Made by a program: the position numbers and the translations under genes
Part shown: piece after piece, positions 1-5,927 of the stretch
Layout: every line of letters starts with the position of its first letter
How positions within the stretch are numbered: position 1 is the first letter of the stretch
Assembly (NCBI GenBank): GCA_002787255.1
Contig: PCWD01000017.1
Span: 866-9,852, forward strand
From: Parcubacteria group bacterium CG11_big_fil_rev_8_21_14_0_20_39_14
Lineage (GTDB): Bacteria > Patescibacteriota > Minisyncoccia > Minisyncoccales > GCA-002787255
Length of the DNA stretch: 8,987 nt
Direction: 5' to 3'
The notes under the pieces: model-generated
What the model was told of the DNA's origin: nothing
Database searches by the model: none
What the model saw: the letters and a program-made list of their open reading frames with translations, nothing else

Positions 1-13
1 CGCAGACAGTAGG

Positions 14-108
14 CAAGCGCGCTTCACTCTCGTTCAGCGCTAAAATTAAAAATAAAATATCAAAAATGATATTTGATTTTAGCGCTAAGTGCTAGCGAGG
101 CGCGCTTG
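14..108. repeat. Long imperfect inverted repeat upstream of rplJ
   Basis: The outer arms caagcgcgc (14-22) and gcgcgcttg (100-108) are exact reverse complements. Moving inward there is a partly paired stretch, then a perfect 10-bp arm gcgctaaaat (37-46) with attttagcgc (75-84), then an inner AT hairpin around 57-74. The transcript could fold into one long interrupted hairpin ending about 80 nt before rplJ. It may be a terminator or processing site for an upstream gene, a leader element, or a dispersed CPR-type palindrome; the sequence does not decide. No long T-run follows, which argues against a simple intrinsic terminator. Confidence 0.7.
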
Positions 109-129
109 TAATTCCTACCAAGGCAAAAA

Positions 130-159
130 AAGTTAATCGGTTGAGCAAGTTAATCGGTT
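130..159. repeat. Short direct repeat in the rplJ leader
   Basis: The 13-mer aagttaatcggtt occurs at 130-142 and again at 147-159, a 17-nt spacing, and a shorter echo (taatcg) follows at once. It lies 31 nt before the chosen rplJ start. It could be slippage-generated or a tandem protein-binding site; nothing else supports a function. Confidence 0.5.
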
Positions 160-190
160 AATCGTCTGCGGCTCTATGCCGCATTTTATT

Positions 191-727
191 ATGCCGTTAT
201 CGCGTTCGCAAAAAAAAGAAATAATAGAAGATTTGGAAAGCAGACTTTCCCGGCAAAAGGCGGTAATTTTTACGAACATTCAAGGGCTAAAAGTCAAGGA
301 TTTGACGAAACTTCGCAAATTATTAAAAGAAAAAGGAATTGATTATAAAATGGTCAAAAAAACTCTTTTAAAAACCGCTTTTAAAAAGACTTTTCCGGCA
401 GCTGCCCCCGATAATATCGGGTCTTTTGACCCCAGAAATATTGAAGGGGAGATTGCCGTCGCCTTTGGTTATAAAGATGAGATTTTACCGGCAAAAATTC
501 TTTACAAATTTTCCAGAGAAAACGAGAATTTAAAAATTGCCGGCGGGATCATTGCCCAAAGATTTTTTGCCAAAGAAGAACTCATATCTTTGGCTAAATT
601 ACCTTCAAGAGAAGAGCTTCTGGCAAAACTTGCAGGCACCATAGCTTCGTCGTTTGTCGGTTTTATCAATGTTTTACAGGGGAATGCGAAAAAGTTAGTT
701 TATATATTGAGTAATATTAAATCCTAA
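191..727 (+). CDS. rplJ: 50S ribosomal protein L10 (uL10)
   Basis: L10 forms the base of the ribosomal stalk: its N-terminal domain binds 23S rRNA and its C-terminal helix carries L7/L12 dimers. From this start the protein has 178 residues, normal for the family (about 165-180). The N-terminus MPLSRSQKKEIIEDL, the block KAVIFTNIQGLKVKDLTKLR, the MVKKTLLKTA region and the C-terminal LPSREELLAKLAGTI...GFINVLQG block are typical L10 signatures. An in-frame ATG at 176 would add MPHFI; I prefer 191 because L10 proteins usually begin about eight residues before the KKEII-like helix. Neither ATG has a visible Shine-Dalgarno, so the start is a family-length argument. rplL follows, as in most bacteria. 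rplK and rplA are not within the 175 nt upstream. Confidence 0.95.
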   Translation: MPLSRSQKKEIIEDLESRLSRQKAVIFTNIQGLKVKDLTKLRKLLKEKGIDYKMVKKTLLKTAFKKTFPAAAPDNIGSFDPRNIEGEIAVAFGYKDEILPAKILYKFSRENENLKIAGGIIAQRFFAKEELISLAKLPSREELLAKLAGTIASSFVGFINVLQGNAKKLVYILSNIKS

Positions 728-850
728 ATTCGAAATCCTAAATCCTAAACAAATTACAAACCCCAAATTTCAAATTTCAAACATGTTTTGAATTTGGAAA
801 TTATAATTTAGAATTTGTTTAGAATTTAGATATTAGGATTTAGAATTTTT
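726..850. repeat. Inverted repeat filling the rplJ-rplL spacer
   Basis: The spacer between the rplJ stop and the rplL start is nearly all one imperfect AT-rich inverted repeat. The left arm has aaattcgaaatcctaa and ctaaacaaatta. The reverse complement of the right arm reads aaattctaaatcctaa and ctaaacaaattc, with an indel between the blocks. The centre (about 763-797) pairs around acatgt. It lies inside a co-transcribed ribosomal protein pair, so it may be a dispersed palindromic element tolerated there, or an RNA structure that adjusts L10 and L12 output. The latter is inference. Confidence 0.7.
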
Positions 851-856
851 AAATGT

Positions 857-1273
857 ATGGCAGAAGAAAAAAAGGAAAAAATTGAAATACCAGCGAGGTT
901 TAAAGACCTTGTTGAGAAAATTGAGCAGATGTCGGTTTTGGACATGTCCGAATTAGTGAAAATTTTGGAAGAAAGGTTTGGAGTTTCGGCCGCTGTTCCG
1001 ATGGCGGCCGCAGCTTCCGCCGCCTCCACTTCTGCCGAAGCTTCGGCGGAAAAAGAAGAAAAAAGCGCCTTTGATGTGGTGCTTAAAGAAGGAGGAGGTT
1101 CCAAAATTTCCGTAATTAAGGCATTAAGGGAAATTACCAATAAAGGATTAAAGGAAGCCAAGGATTTGGTTGATGGAGCGCCTCAGGTAGTAAAAGCAGG
1201 AGTGAATAAAGAGGAAGCCGAGGAAATTAAGAAAAAGTTGGAAGAAGCCGGAGCGACAGTAGAGTTAAAGTAG
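857..1273 (+). CDS. rplL: 50S ribosomal protein L7/L12 (bL12)
   Basis: L12 forms the flexible multi-copy ribosomal stalk that recruits and activates translational GTPases. The protein has 138 residues against about 121 in E. coli. The extra length is mainly a charged N-terminal extension of roughly 20 residues (MAEEKKEKIEIPARFKDL). Residues about 21-45 (EKIEQMSVLDMSELVKILEE) form the dimerisation helices. An Ala/Ser-rich hinge (about 44-66) precedes the globular C-terminal domain (about 72-138), which has the hallmark FDVVLKEGG, KISVIKALREIT, GLKEAKDLVDGAP and EEAEEIKKKLEEAGATVELK blocks. It is the second gene of the rplJL pair, 129 nt after rplJ. An overlapping out-of-frame ATG lies at 853; there is no Shine-Dalgarno. 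Confidence 0.97.
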   Translation: MAEEKKEKIEIPARFKDLVEKIEQMSVLDMSELVKILEERFGVSAAVPMAAAASAASTSAEASAEKEEKSAFDVVLKEGGGSKISVIKALREITNKGLKEAKDLVDGAPQVVKAGVNKEEAEEIKKKLEEAGATVELK

Positions 1274-1400
1274 AGAAATTAGAAAATAGTTGTTGGAAAA
1301 TAGAAAGTAGTTATGGAAATTAGAAAGTGGAAAATAGTAAACTAATTTCTGATTTCAATTCTCTATTTCCAATTTCTATTAACTAATTTCTGTTTTTTCG
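1274..1400. repeat. AT-rich inverted repeat between convergent genes
   Basis: The 143-nt spacer between rplL and the convergent minus-strand gene is built from variants of agaaattagaaaatag on the left. The complementary ctatttccaatttctattaa and actaatttct occur on the right, so it can fold into a long imperfect hairpin on either strand. It resembles the rplJ-rplL repeat in style but not in unit. It may help terminate both convergent transcripts, but no GC-rich stem with a T-tract is present. Confidence 0.6.
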
Positions 1401-1416
1401 TTTCCGGTTGGCTAAT

Positions 1417-3534
1417 TTAGAGCTCAACCTTGACTATAAATATCTGGTTTCCGTTGAGCAAATAGATTGTATTTCCATCATCTGATACCCAGAAGTCCTT
1501 TAGGTTATTAAATTTTTCGGAGAAGTATTGTTTTATAACCTGACCCTTTTTATCCAGGAGGGTCAGTCTTTTTTTGGGAGGGTCTAAAACGTAAAGAAAA
1601 GGGCGGTCGGGGGATGTCCAGATTTTTTCGGGGCATTCAAGGGCAGCGGATATTTTGAGTTCCTGCGCAAAATAGCCATCAATGTATTTTGAAATATTTC
1701 CATTCCCGCTCAAAACCCAGATGCTTCCATCGCAAGCAATTGATTTTGCTCCGATAACTTTTTTAGCGTTTCTGCGAAGCCAAATTTTTCCCGGCGATAA
1801 ATCGTTTTTCTCCTCGTCCAGGCTAAATTTTATAATTTCTCCCTCTTTTGAGTCAAGAAAATAAAGATTGTTTTTGTAAGAAGTTAAATCTTGAAACTCA
1901 AAATCTTCGTAAGGAGAAGATAATATCTGGGATTCACTAAGTCTTTTTTCCGAAGATATATAGAAGAAAATATTTTTCGGCGGAGCAAAAAACACTAGCA
2001 GACCTTTCGGCATTTTTAAAGATAGTGTTTTTAGGATTCCTCCTTCGGGTATGGGAGCTAAACAGAATTCACCCTGCTTTTTTAGGGTATCAAATTTATA
2101 AAAAAGAGCCGAGGAGGGGTCTGAAACAAAAAGCAGCGATTCATCTTCGGTTAGAGCAATTTCCCGAATGTCAAATTTTATTGAAAATCCTTCAAGGGTG
2201 GCTAAAATTTTTGGGTTTTCAATTATTTCCATATTTAATAATTTTTGAATTTTTGACAGGGTCAGTTCTCGAATTTCTTTCCCCTCTTTTTTAAAATAAT
2301 TGGACTTTCCAAGTTCTAAAATCAGGGATTCAACTTCGGAAAAAAGCTCAATAGCTTTTTCTTCGGCGCCATATATTAAAGCAATTTCTCCCCCTTTATA
2401 TTTTAGCTGGGCTTCCTCCAAAATTTCCCGCCAATGAGCCGATTCGGCTTTTTGCTTCTGGTGATGAACCCCGAAAAGTCCGGCAAATATTAAAAGCAGG
2501 CAAAAAAGCGGCACAAGGACGAGCTTTTTTTTGAGAAATTTAATTGTATTTTTGGTTTTTTGGAAAATCGGTTTTTGGGGAATTTTTTTGAATTTGTCTT
2601 CCAACTTTTGAAAGAATCTAAATTTTCTTAAAAATTTTGTTAAAATTTTTCCAAATTTTTTTGAAGCTTGAAACAATTTTTTCAAAAAATACAAGAGACT
2701 TTTAAAAATTAATCTTAAAATTAGATAGAGAAGTTTGAAAATTCTTTTTAGGGTTATAAAAAATAAGTTGATATAATTTGATTTTCCGGAGGAGATTTCC
2801 TTGGGTTTTTTTACGGATGGCAAAGAGGGGCGGAACTCCTCTTTCCCCCATATTTCATTATCGGCAAAAGATACGATTAAAATTTCCCCGGGATTTACAA
2901 TTGTCAATTTTTGCGAAGAACAAAGGTGTTTTATTTTTTTGGAGGGAGCTGAACTTGCGATAATTTCTGTCCAGGTTTCTTTTGGAATTGAATAAAAAAG
3001 GTCGGAAGTCATCATAAAAATTTTATCTCCTTTTTCTACTTTTCCCGAGGCAACGGTTCTGAAAATTTTTTGGGGAGCCGCATCCTTAATCCCTGCGCCA
3101 ATTTTTTCTCCAACATCGTTTGCTTCGCCCCGTCTGACAAAAAATATTCTGGGATTTCCGCAAATAGTAAAGTAAAAAGTATTTTGAGAAAGTACCCCTA
3201 TAGCAAAATGAAGCTTGCCGAGCCACTCAGTCTTTTTTTGGGAGAGCAACTCTCTCATTCCTTCATTAACTTTTTTTAAGGTTTCTTCCAACGCCAAAAG
3301 ACAGGGTTTTTGCGTCTGTCCATAATAGTTTCGTTTAACCAGAGTGGCAATATAATCCAGAATAAAAAATGAATCTTCGGAAACATCTTTGATTTCGCCC
3401 AGCATATAAACATTTCCCAATTTTTCTCCCTCTATGCTTGCCGGCTCATAAACAAAACTCTCGCAGAAAATTTTTTCCTGGGTTGCAATACCGAAGCTTA
3501 ATTTATCAACTTTTGGCTCTAGCCTGTCAAACAT
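1417..3534 (-). CDS. Membrane protein: degenerate PP2C-like domain plus beta-propeller-like domain
   Basis: The 705-residue protein has a clear modular layout. Residues 1-230 resemble a PP2C/SpoIIE-type fold: FAIGVLSQNTFYFTICGNPRIFFVRRGE (108-136, split here in meaning as strand, CGNPR turn, strand), then KGDKIFMMTSDLF (168-180). The usual metal-binding Asp-Gly near the N-terminus is absent and SDG has become SDL, so catalysis is doubtful. Residues 255-337 are very basic and amphipathic. One membrane helix lies at about 338-356 (LVLVPLFCLLLIFAGLF). A charged helical segment (360-435) leads to repeated beta-strand blocks (440-705, e.g. LLFVSDPSSALFYKFD, FLYVLDPPKKRLTLLD) suggesting a YWTD/NHL-like propeller. 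By charge the PP2C-like part should be cytoplasmic and the propeller outside. It is convergent with rplL and divergent from the winged-helix gene. The family is not recognised by name; the domain calls come from pattern reading. Confidence 0.75.
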   Translation of the reverse strand: MFDRLEPKVDKLSFGIATQEKIFCESFVYEPASIEGEKLGNVYMLGEIKDVSEDSFFILDYIATLVKRNYYGQTQKPCLLALEETLKKVNEGMRELLSQKKTEWLGKLHFAIGVLSQNTFYFTICGNPRIFFVRRGEANDVGEKIGAGIKDAAPQKIFRTVASGKVEKGDKIFMMTSDLFYSIPKETWTEIIASSAPSKKIKHLCSSQKLTIVNPGEILIVSFADNEIWGKEEFRPSLPSVKKPKEISSGKSNYINLFFITLKRIFKLLYLILRLIFKSLLYFLKKLFQASKKFGKILTKFLRKFRFFQKLEDKFKKIPQKPIFQKTKNTIKFLKKKLVLVPLFCLLLIFAGLFGVHHQKQKAESAHWREILEEAQLKYKGGEIALIYGAEEKAIELFSEVESLILELGKSNYFKKEGKEIRELTLSKIQKLLNMEIIENPKILATLEGFSIKFDIREIALTEDESLLFVSDPSSALFYKFDTLKKQGEFCLAPIPEGGILKTLSLKMPKGLLVFFAPPKNIFFYISSEKRLSESQILSSPYEDFEFQDLTSYKNNLYFLDSKEGEIIKFSLDEEKNDLSPGKIWLRRNAKKVIGAKSIACDGSIWVLSGNGNISKYIDGYFAQELKISAALECPEKIWTSPDRPFLYVLDPPKKRLTLLDKKGQVIKQYFSEKFNNLKDFWVSDDGNTIYLLNGNQIFIVKVEL

Positions 3535-3541
3535 GTTTTTT

Positions 3542-3558
3542 CCCCCGCCATTTTTATA
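3542..3558 (-). promoter_or_regulatory. Possible -10 box and G-rich ribosome site for the minus-strand gene
   Basis: Reading the minus strand, TATAAA (3558-3553) is followed by a run of five G (3546-3542) ending seven bases before the ATG at 3534. The G-run could pair weakly with the anti-Shine-Dalgarno. No convincing -35 box lies at 17 nt, so this is a weak candidate only. Confidence 0.25.
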
Positions 3559-3657
3559 ATTTCCAAAAAGTTTTGAAATTTTTATTTGTATTTAGCAATT
3601 ATTTAAGTTATTAACCCTTGTGGAAACTTTAGAAAGGGCGGGGTGGGCCGGAATAGC

Positions 3658-3682
3658 GCGAAATTTTCTTCGAAAATTTCGC
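3658..3682. repeat. 11-bp perfect hairpin before the winged-helix gene
   Basis: gcgaaattttc (3658-3668) and gaaaatttcgc (3672-3682) are perfect reverse complements around the loop ttc. With a small bulge the pairing extends outward to atag/ctat. The hairpin falls in the 3643-3732 stretch that an in-frame GTG would make coding, which argues against that longer start. A related palindrome with the same ttc loop lies at 4599-4629. Confidence 0.75.
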
Positions 3683-3732
3683 CTATGCGCCTTTATTTGA
3701 ATTCTAACATAAATTATGCTAAATTGAAATCA

Positions 3733-4317
3733 ATGGGCAATATTCAGTTAAACATTGAGCAGTTATTTGATTCTCCGATTAAAATTCGGCTCCTGAACCT
3801 TTTTTTGCGAAATCCAGAGACTTCTTTTAAGCTTAACGAGGCGGCCGGGAAAATCGGCTGTCGTCCCCCTGTCGCCAGACGCCATATTTTAAGACTAAAA
3901 GAAATTGGATTTTTATTAAGCAAAACCAGAAAGGGTAAAGGGGTGGGTTATATCTTAAATAATCAGTTTCTGTTTTACCCCGAGCTAAAAAATTTGATTT
4001 TAAAATCAATTCCCATTCCCTTTGAGAAGTTAAAAAGACAGCTCAAAAATTTGGGCAATATAAAATTAGCGATAATTTCAGGAATTTTCCTTAACAGCGA
4101 GGGAAGCAGAACCGATATGTTATTGGTAGGGGAGAGAATAAATCAAAAAAAATTAAATAACTTTATAAAAAAAACCGAGCAGAACATTGGAAAAGAAGTT
4201 GTTTATACAATTTTTGATGCTAAAGAGTTTAATTATAGGCTTAATGTTCGCGACAGATTTGTCAGAGACATAATAGGAGGAAGACATGAAAAATTAATTC
4301 AGAGGCTCAAGATTTAA
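3733..4317 (+). CDS. Winged-helix protein with degenerate nucleotidyltransferase-like C-terminus
   Basis: The 194-residue protein starts with a winged-helix DNA-binding domain (about 7-78). IEQLFDSPIKIRLLNLFLRNP is the first helix, LNEAAGKIGCRPPVARRHILRLKEIGFL the helix-turn-helix, and KTRKGKGVGYILN the wing. Residues 108-170 recall the MNT-type nucleotidyltransferase fold: IKLAIISGIF, then TDMLLVGE in place of the usual SDIDLLVVG, then a helix and VVYTIFDAKEFNYRL. One of the two Asp of the DxD motif is lost, so it is probably a non-catalytic sensor or scaffold domain. It is likely a transcriptional regulator; its target is unknown, but the divergent membrane protein gene is the obvious candidate. 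ATG 3733 is preferred over an in-frame GTG at 3643, because the extension covers a perfect hairpin and is not domain-like. Confidence 0.8.
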   Translation: MGNIQLNIEQLFDSPIKIRLLNLFLRNPETSFKLNEAAGKIGCRPPVARRHILRLKEIGFLLSKTRKGKGVGYILNNQFLFYPELKNLILKSIPIPFEKLKRQLKNLGNIKLAIISGIFLNSEGSRTDMLLVGERINQKKLNNFIKKTEQNIGKEVVYTIFDAKEFNYRLNVRDRFVRDIIGGRHEKLIQRLKI

Positions 4318-4322
4318 TTTTT

Positions 4323-4368
4323 CCCGCCAAAAGCCCCGTCTTGGCGGGACAATCAATTTTTTCTTTTT
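4323..4368 (+). terminator. Probable intrinsic terminator after the winged-helix gene
   Basis: cccgccaa (4323-4330) and ttggcggg (4341-4348) form a perfect 8-bp GC-rich stem with a 10-nt loop, followed after a few bases by a T-rich tract (4357-4368). It starts 6 nt after the stop codon. The gap between stem and T-tract is larger than ideal. Confidence 0.65.
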
Positions 4369-4392
4369 AACGACAAAATGCTAAAATTTGTT

Positions 4393-4418
4393 GTATCGGA
4401 ATTTCTAAATTCCGATAC
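4393..4418. repeat. 12-bp perfect hairpin
   Basis: gtatcggaattt (4393-4404) and aaattccgatac (4407-4418) are perfect reverse complements with two bases between. It lies in the 322-nt gene-free stretch 4318-4639, which holds only palindromes and repeats. Confidence 0.75.
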
Positions 4419-4437
4419 TCAGAGAGGGGGTCGGGTC

Positions 4438-4515
4438 GGGAGTTCAGCCCTCGCCGAAGGCGAGGCTGCCTCCTGAGGGAGTTCAGCCCTCGCCGAAGGC
4501 GAGGCTGCCTCCTGA
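4438..4515. repeat. 2 x 39 bp tandem repeat with internal hairpin
   Basis: Two identical 39-bp copies lie at 4438-4476 and 4477-4515, each beginning gggagttcagcc. Each copy contains the 7-bp hairpin cctcgcc-gaa-ggcgagg. The repeat is GC-rich against an AT-rich background. A minus-strand reading frame runs through it (13-residue periodic peptide), but it is low-complexity and not credible as a gene. The exact identity of the copies points to recent duplication. Confidence 0.9.
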
Positions 4516-4536
4516 GATTGGGTATCTCCCCGCTTG

Positions 4537-4565
4537 CCCCGTTAGATGGGTTATATCTAACGGGG
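4537..4565. repeat. 11-bp perfect hairpin, GC-rich base
   Basis: ccccgttagat (4537-4547) and atctaacgggg (4555-4565) pair perfectly around a 7-nt loop. A further ccccg (4528-4532) could pair with the cgggg that follows at 4566-4570. A short T-stretch (4572-4574) then occurs; it is too short for a confident terminator call. Confidence 0.7.
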
Positions 4566-4578
4566 CGGGGGTTTCTTA

Positions 4579-4639
4579 AGAACATAGTTCGGGTTTAGCC
4601 GTCAAATTTTGCTTCGCAAAATTTGACGGGCTATGTTCT
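4579..4639. repeat. Long bulged palindrome abutting tRNA-Val
   Basis: The outer arms agaacatag (4579-4587) and ctatgttct (4631-4639) are perfect complements. The inner arms ccgtcaaattttgc (4599-4612) and gcaaaatttgacgg (4616-4629) are a perfect 14-bp stem with loop ttc. The left arm carries an extra ~10 nt between the two blocks. The palindrome ends at the base immediately before the tRNA-Val 5' end, so it could affect 5' processing, or mark an element inserted beside the tRNA. The inner core resembles the 3658-3682 hairpin. Confidence 0.8.
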
Positions 4640-4712
4640 GCGCGTATAGCTCAGTGGTTAGAGCGTCCGTTTCACATGCGGAAGGTCGTTGGTCCAAATC
4701 CAACTACGCGCA
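4640..4712 (+). tRNA. tRNA-Val (anticodon CAC)
   Basis: A full cloverleaf can be drawn. The acceptor stem gcgcgta/tacgcgc is perfect over 7 bp, the D-arm is gctc/gagc, and the anticodon stem tccgt/gcgga holds loop ttCACat. The variable loop has 5 nt, the T-stem is gttgg/ccaac and the discriminator is A (4712). The next bases are cat, so CCA is not encoded and must be added by CCA-transferase. The T-loop reads tccaaat, with C where the near-universal T55 is expected. The isoacceptor reads GUG valine codons. Confidence 0.93.
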
Positions 4713-4717
4713 CATAC

Positions 4718-4765
4718 TGAAAAGAGCGGGATAGTCCGCGGGTTCGATTCCCGCACCGTCCACCA
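4718..4765 (+). pseudogene. Orphan 3' fragment of a tRNA gene with encoded CCA
   Basis: Bases 4738-4754 form a perfect T-arm, gcggg-ttcgatt-cccgc. They are followed directly by a 7-nt acceptor 3' strand accgtcc (4755-4761), discriminator A and an encoded CCA (4763-4765). The matching 5' acceptor strand ggacggt is not present upstream in the window, and tRNA-Val occupies the place of a 5' half. The stretch ctgaaaagagcgggatagtcc (4718 onward, 21 nt in all) could be the remains of an anticodon loop and a long variable arm of a tRNA-Ser-like gene; that identity is tentative. It may be a decayed tRNA or an attachment-site remnant of an integrated element. Confidence 0.7.
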
Positions 4766-4822
4766 CTTTCAGAAATTATATGTTTGTCCTGTCAAAATCT
4801 AAATAAATTTTTATTAATAAAA

Positions 4823-5927
4823 ATGGCTGAGATTTTAGAGCAAAAAACAGAAAACTTAAAAAACAAAATCCGCAGTCTTGCGGACCGTCTTTGACTTATC
4901 CCAAAAAAGGAATAAAATAAGACAATTGGAATTTGAAGTTCAGGAACCGGATTTCTGGAAGGATGCAAAGAGGGCGGCGAAAATTCAAAAAGAGATGGCT
5001 GAGTTGTCCCAGGAGCTTGATTTTTGGCAGGGAATTGAAGCTGAGCTGAAAGAATTGGAAGAATTGAGTAAATTAAGCCAAAAAGACGAGGACTTAAAGG
5101 CAGAAATAGAAGAAAAATTAAGGGATTTGGAAAAAGGGGTCAAAAAGGAGGAAATAAAGATTTTTCTTTCGGGAAAATACGACAGAGGAGACGCGACAAT
5201 AACAATTTATTCCGGAGCCGGCGGTCAGGATGCCGAAGATTGGACCGCAATGCTTCTCAGGATGTATCAAAGATACTCCGAGGGGCGGGATTGGAAAGTA
5301 AAAATTTTGCATCAGCATTTTGGCGAGCCCGGAGGGTTTGATGGAAGAATCGGAATTAAAAATGTTACAATAGAGGTTGAAGGAAAATATGCTTATGGTT
5401 TTTTAAAAAACGAGACCGGAGTTCACCGGCTTGTCAGGGTTTCTTCTTTCTCCGCTCAGAAGCTTCGGCACACTTCATTTGCTTTAGTTGAGGTTTTGCC
5501 GGTGATTGAAGAACCAAAGGAAATAGAAGTTGACCCCGATGATTTGAAATTTGACACTTTTCGGGCTTCGGGTCCAGGCGGACAGTATGTCAATCGCCGG
5601 GAAAGCGCGGTAAGAGTTACTCATCTTCCCACTAAAATTTCTGTTGCCTGTCAGGGCGAAAGACTGCAGGGCAAAAATAAAGAAAAAGCCCTGAAACTTC
5701 TTTATAGTAAATTACTGGCTTTAAAAATTAAAGAAAAAAAAGAGGAATTGGCAGAAGTCCGGGGACAAATTATTTCAGCAGAATGGGGAAGCCAAATCCG
5801 CTCCTATGTGCTTCATCCCTACAAAATGGTAAAAGACCACAGAACAGATGTTGAGGTGGCGGATATTGAAGGAGTTTTAGATGGGGATTTAGACAAATTT
5901 ATAGAAGCCGAGCTTAAATCTCGCTAA
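4823..5927 (+). CDS. prfB: Peptide chain release factor 2, expressed by programmed +1 frameshift
   Basis: RF2 recognises UAA and UGA in the ribosomal A site and triggers peptide release. Frame 0 runs ATG 4823 to CTT 4889-4891, encoding 23 residues ending SLADRL, and then meets TGA. Skipping T4892 gives GAC 4893-4895 and an open frame to TAA 5925-5927, 367 residues in total (E. coli RF2 is 365). The N-terminal helical domain is followed by FLSGKYDRGDATITIYSGAGGQDAEDW (split over 114-141) and HRLVRVSSF with the codon-recognition tripeptide at 207-209. GGQ (252-254) sits in RASGPGGQYVNRRESAVRVTHLPT. The canonical recognition tripeptide SPF is SSF here. No Shine-Dalgarno precedes the ATG. Low RF2 would stall at the in-frame TGA and favour the shift, giving autoregulation. 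Confidence 0.96.
4889..4895 (+). promoter_or_regulatory. prfB programmed +1 frameshift site CTT-TGA-C
   Basis: The heptamer ctttgac is the classical RF2 slippery site: Leu-tRNA on CTT slips forward to TTT and the ribosome continues at GAC. In E. coli a strong Shine-Dalgarno-like AGGGGG sits three bases upstream of CTT. Here that position reads gcggac, offering at most GGA to pair with 16S rRNA. The stimulator therefore looks weak or replaced. Confidence 0.9.

Noticed and set aside
826..1161. 111-codon minus-strand open frame over rplL
   Set aside because: Shadow of the clear rplL gene in another frame.
4367..4585. 72-codon minus-strand open frame with a 13-residue periodic Arg-rich peptide
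   Set aside because: It is a translation of the 2 x 39-bp hairpin repeat and adjoining palindromes; low complexity, no start signal.
4713..4765. A complete second tRNA after tRNA-Val
   Set aside because: There is no 5' acceptor strand, D-arm or paired anticodon stem, only the 3' part.
4892..4894. TGA as a recoded sense codon
   Set aside because: It is the RF2 frameshift stop, and TGA also ends the GIY-YIG gene and the right-edge partial gene.
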